From contig CAYTUB010000007.1 of NCBI GenBank assembly GCA_964441145.1, positions 1 to 53,176 on the forward strand: a stretch of DNA of 53,176 bases, given 5' to 3'. Numbering within the stretch: the first letter of the stretch is position 1; every line of letters starts with the position of its first letter. The notes under the pieces are model-generated. The model was not told the origin of the DNA, made no database searches, and was given only the letters and a program-made list of their open reading frames with translations. This stretch comes from SHLQ01 sp964441145. GTDB lineage: Bacteria > Actinomycetota > Acidimicrobiia > Acidimicrobiales > SHLQ01. Of this stretch, positions 53,055 through 53,176 are shown one piece after another. The translations under genes were made by a program, and so were the position numbers.

Positions 53055-53176
53055 ATGTTCGGAGTAGGGGCATCGGGCCCGCAGTCAACGTCTCAGTCTC
53101 GTCAGGGTGACGAGCGCTTGGCGCGCGAGTTGTTGACCCGTGTTGTGGCCGATGTTGCTGCGTTGCCTCCCGGTGT
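53055..53176 (+). CDS. Truncated ORF at the window end
   Basis: An ATG at 53055, preceded by TAAGG, opens a frame (MFGVGASGPQSTSQSRQGDE, then LARELLTRVVADVAALPPG) still open at the edge. The pattern DxxVAALPPG near residue 35 is reminiscent of the start of DUF222/HNH endonuclease proteins common in actinobacteria, but 40 residues are too few to decide. The 167 bp before it shows no other gene. Confidence 0.4.
   Translation, partial: MFGVGASGPQSTSQSRQGDERLARELLTRVVADVAALPPG

Overview
The window is high-GC DNA with many GTG starts and tightly packed genes that overlap by 1 or 4 bases. It reads as an actinobacterium, most likely an uncultured or marine/freshwater member of the Acidimicrobiia. 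That placement is inferred from gene content (DUF3499, DUF5719, cofD/cofE for coenzyme F420, an LpdA-type quinone reductase, LCP proteins, an actinobacterial SpoIID-like protein) and not from a phylogeny. A 100-N run at 3064-3163 shows that this is a draft scaffold.

Layout. 1-10292, minus strand: ahcY (3' end outside the window), manA, a Trm112-like protein, a 59-bp tandem hairpin repeat broken by the assembly gap, manB, a GtrA-GT2 fusion, a very large membrane protein of the PTPS_related type, a small zinc ribbon, a CPBP protease-like protein and DUF3499. 10590-13026, plus: ftsH and a membrane-anchored thioredoxin-like protein. 13053-17635, minus: DUF5719 and a giant membrane GT2. 17700-20778, plus: sugar epimerase, cofD, cofE and a nucleotidyltransferase. 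20775-29843, minus: a His-rich membrane protein, three GT4 enzymes, UDP-xylose synthase, UDP-glucose dehydrogenase, an LCP ligase and birA. 29916-31667, plus: biotin carboxylase/BCCP. 31693-33051, minus: an lpdA-like gene. 33117-36975, plus: a mau-like accessory cluster and hypothetical genes. 36980-42594, minus: SpoIID-like protein and rmlD-B-C-A. 42646-51927, minus: rhodanese-MoeB, a membrane protein, a DUF3179 gene interrupted by an in-frame TGA, a duplicated-domain lipoprotein, Sir2 and three glycan genes. 52261 to the end, plus: a winged-helix-like hypothetical and a truncated ORF.

How the genes work together. Most of the window serves envelope glycan synthesis. ManA/ManB make mannose phosphates. 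RmlABCD makes dTDP-rhamnose. Ugd and UXS make UDP-glucuronate and UDP-xylose. Several GT2/GT4 enzymes and multi-pass membrane glycosyltransferases assemble glycans, and the LCP protein probably attaches them to peptidoglycan. The order ahcY-manA-manB-DUF3499/DUF5719-cofD-cofE-rml-LCP-birA-accA-lpdA resembles the mycobacterial sahH-to-lpdA region.

Two observations stand out. (1) The DUF3179 gene has an in-frame TGA exactly where the family has the first Cys of its CPLC motif. A perfect 8-bp stem with a G-first apical loop follows 21 nt downstream, which fits a bacterial SECIS, so this is a candidate new selenoprotein family with a UxxC motif. (2) A cluster encodes MauE-like and MauD-like maturation proteins around a Tat-exported, 24-cysteine protein resembling the methylamine dehydrogenase light chain. 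That protein is fused to GDWNGDG-type propeller-like repeats. No MauB heavy chain or MauG is present, and the second TTQ tryptophan appears to be missing.
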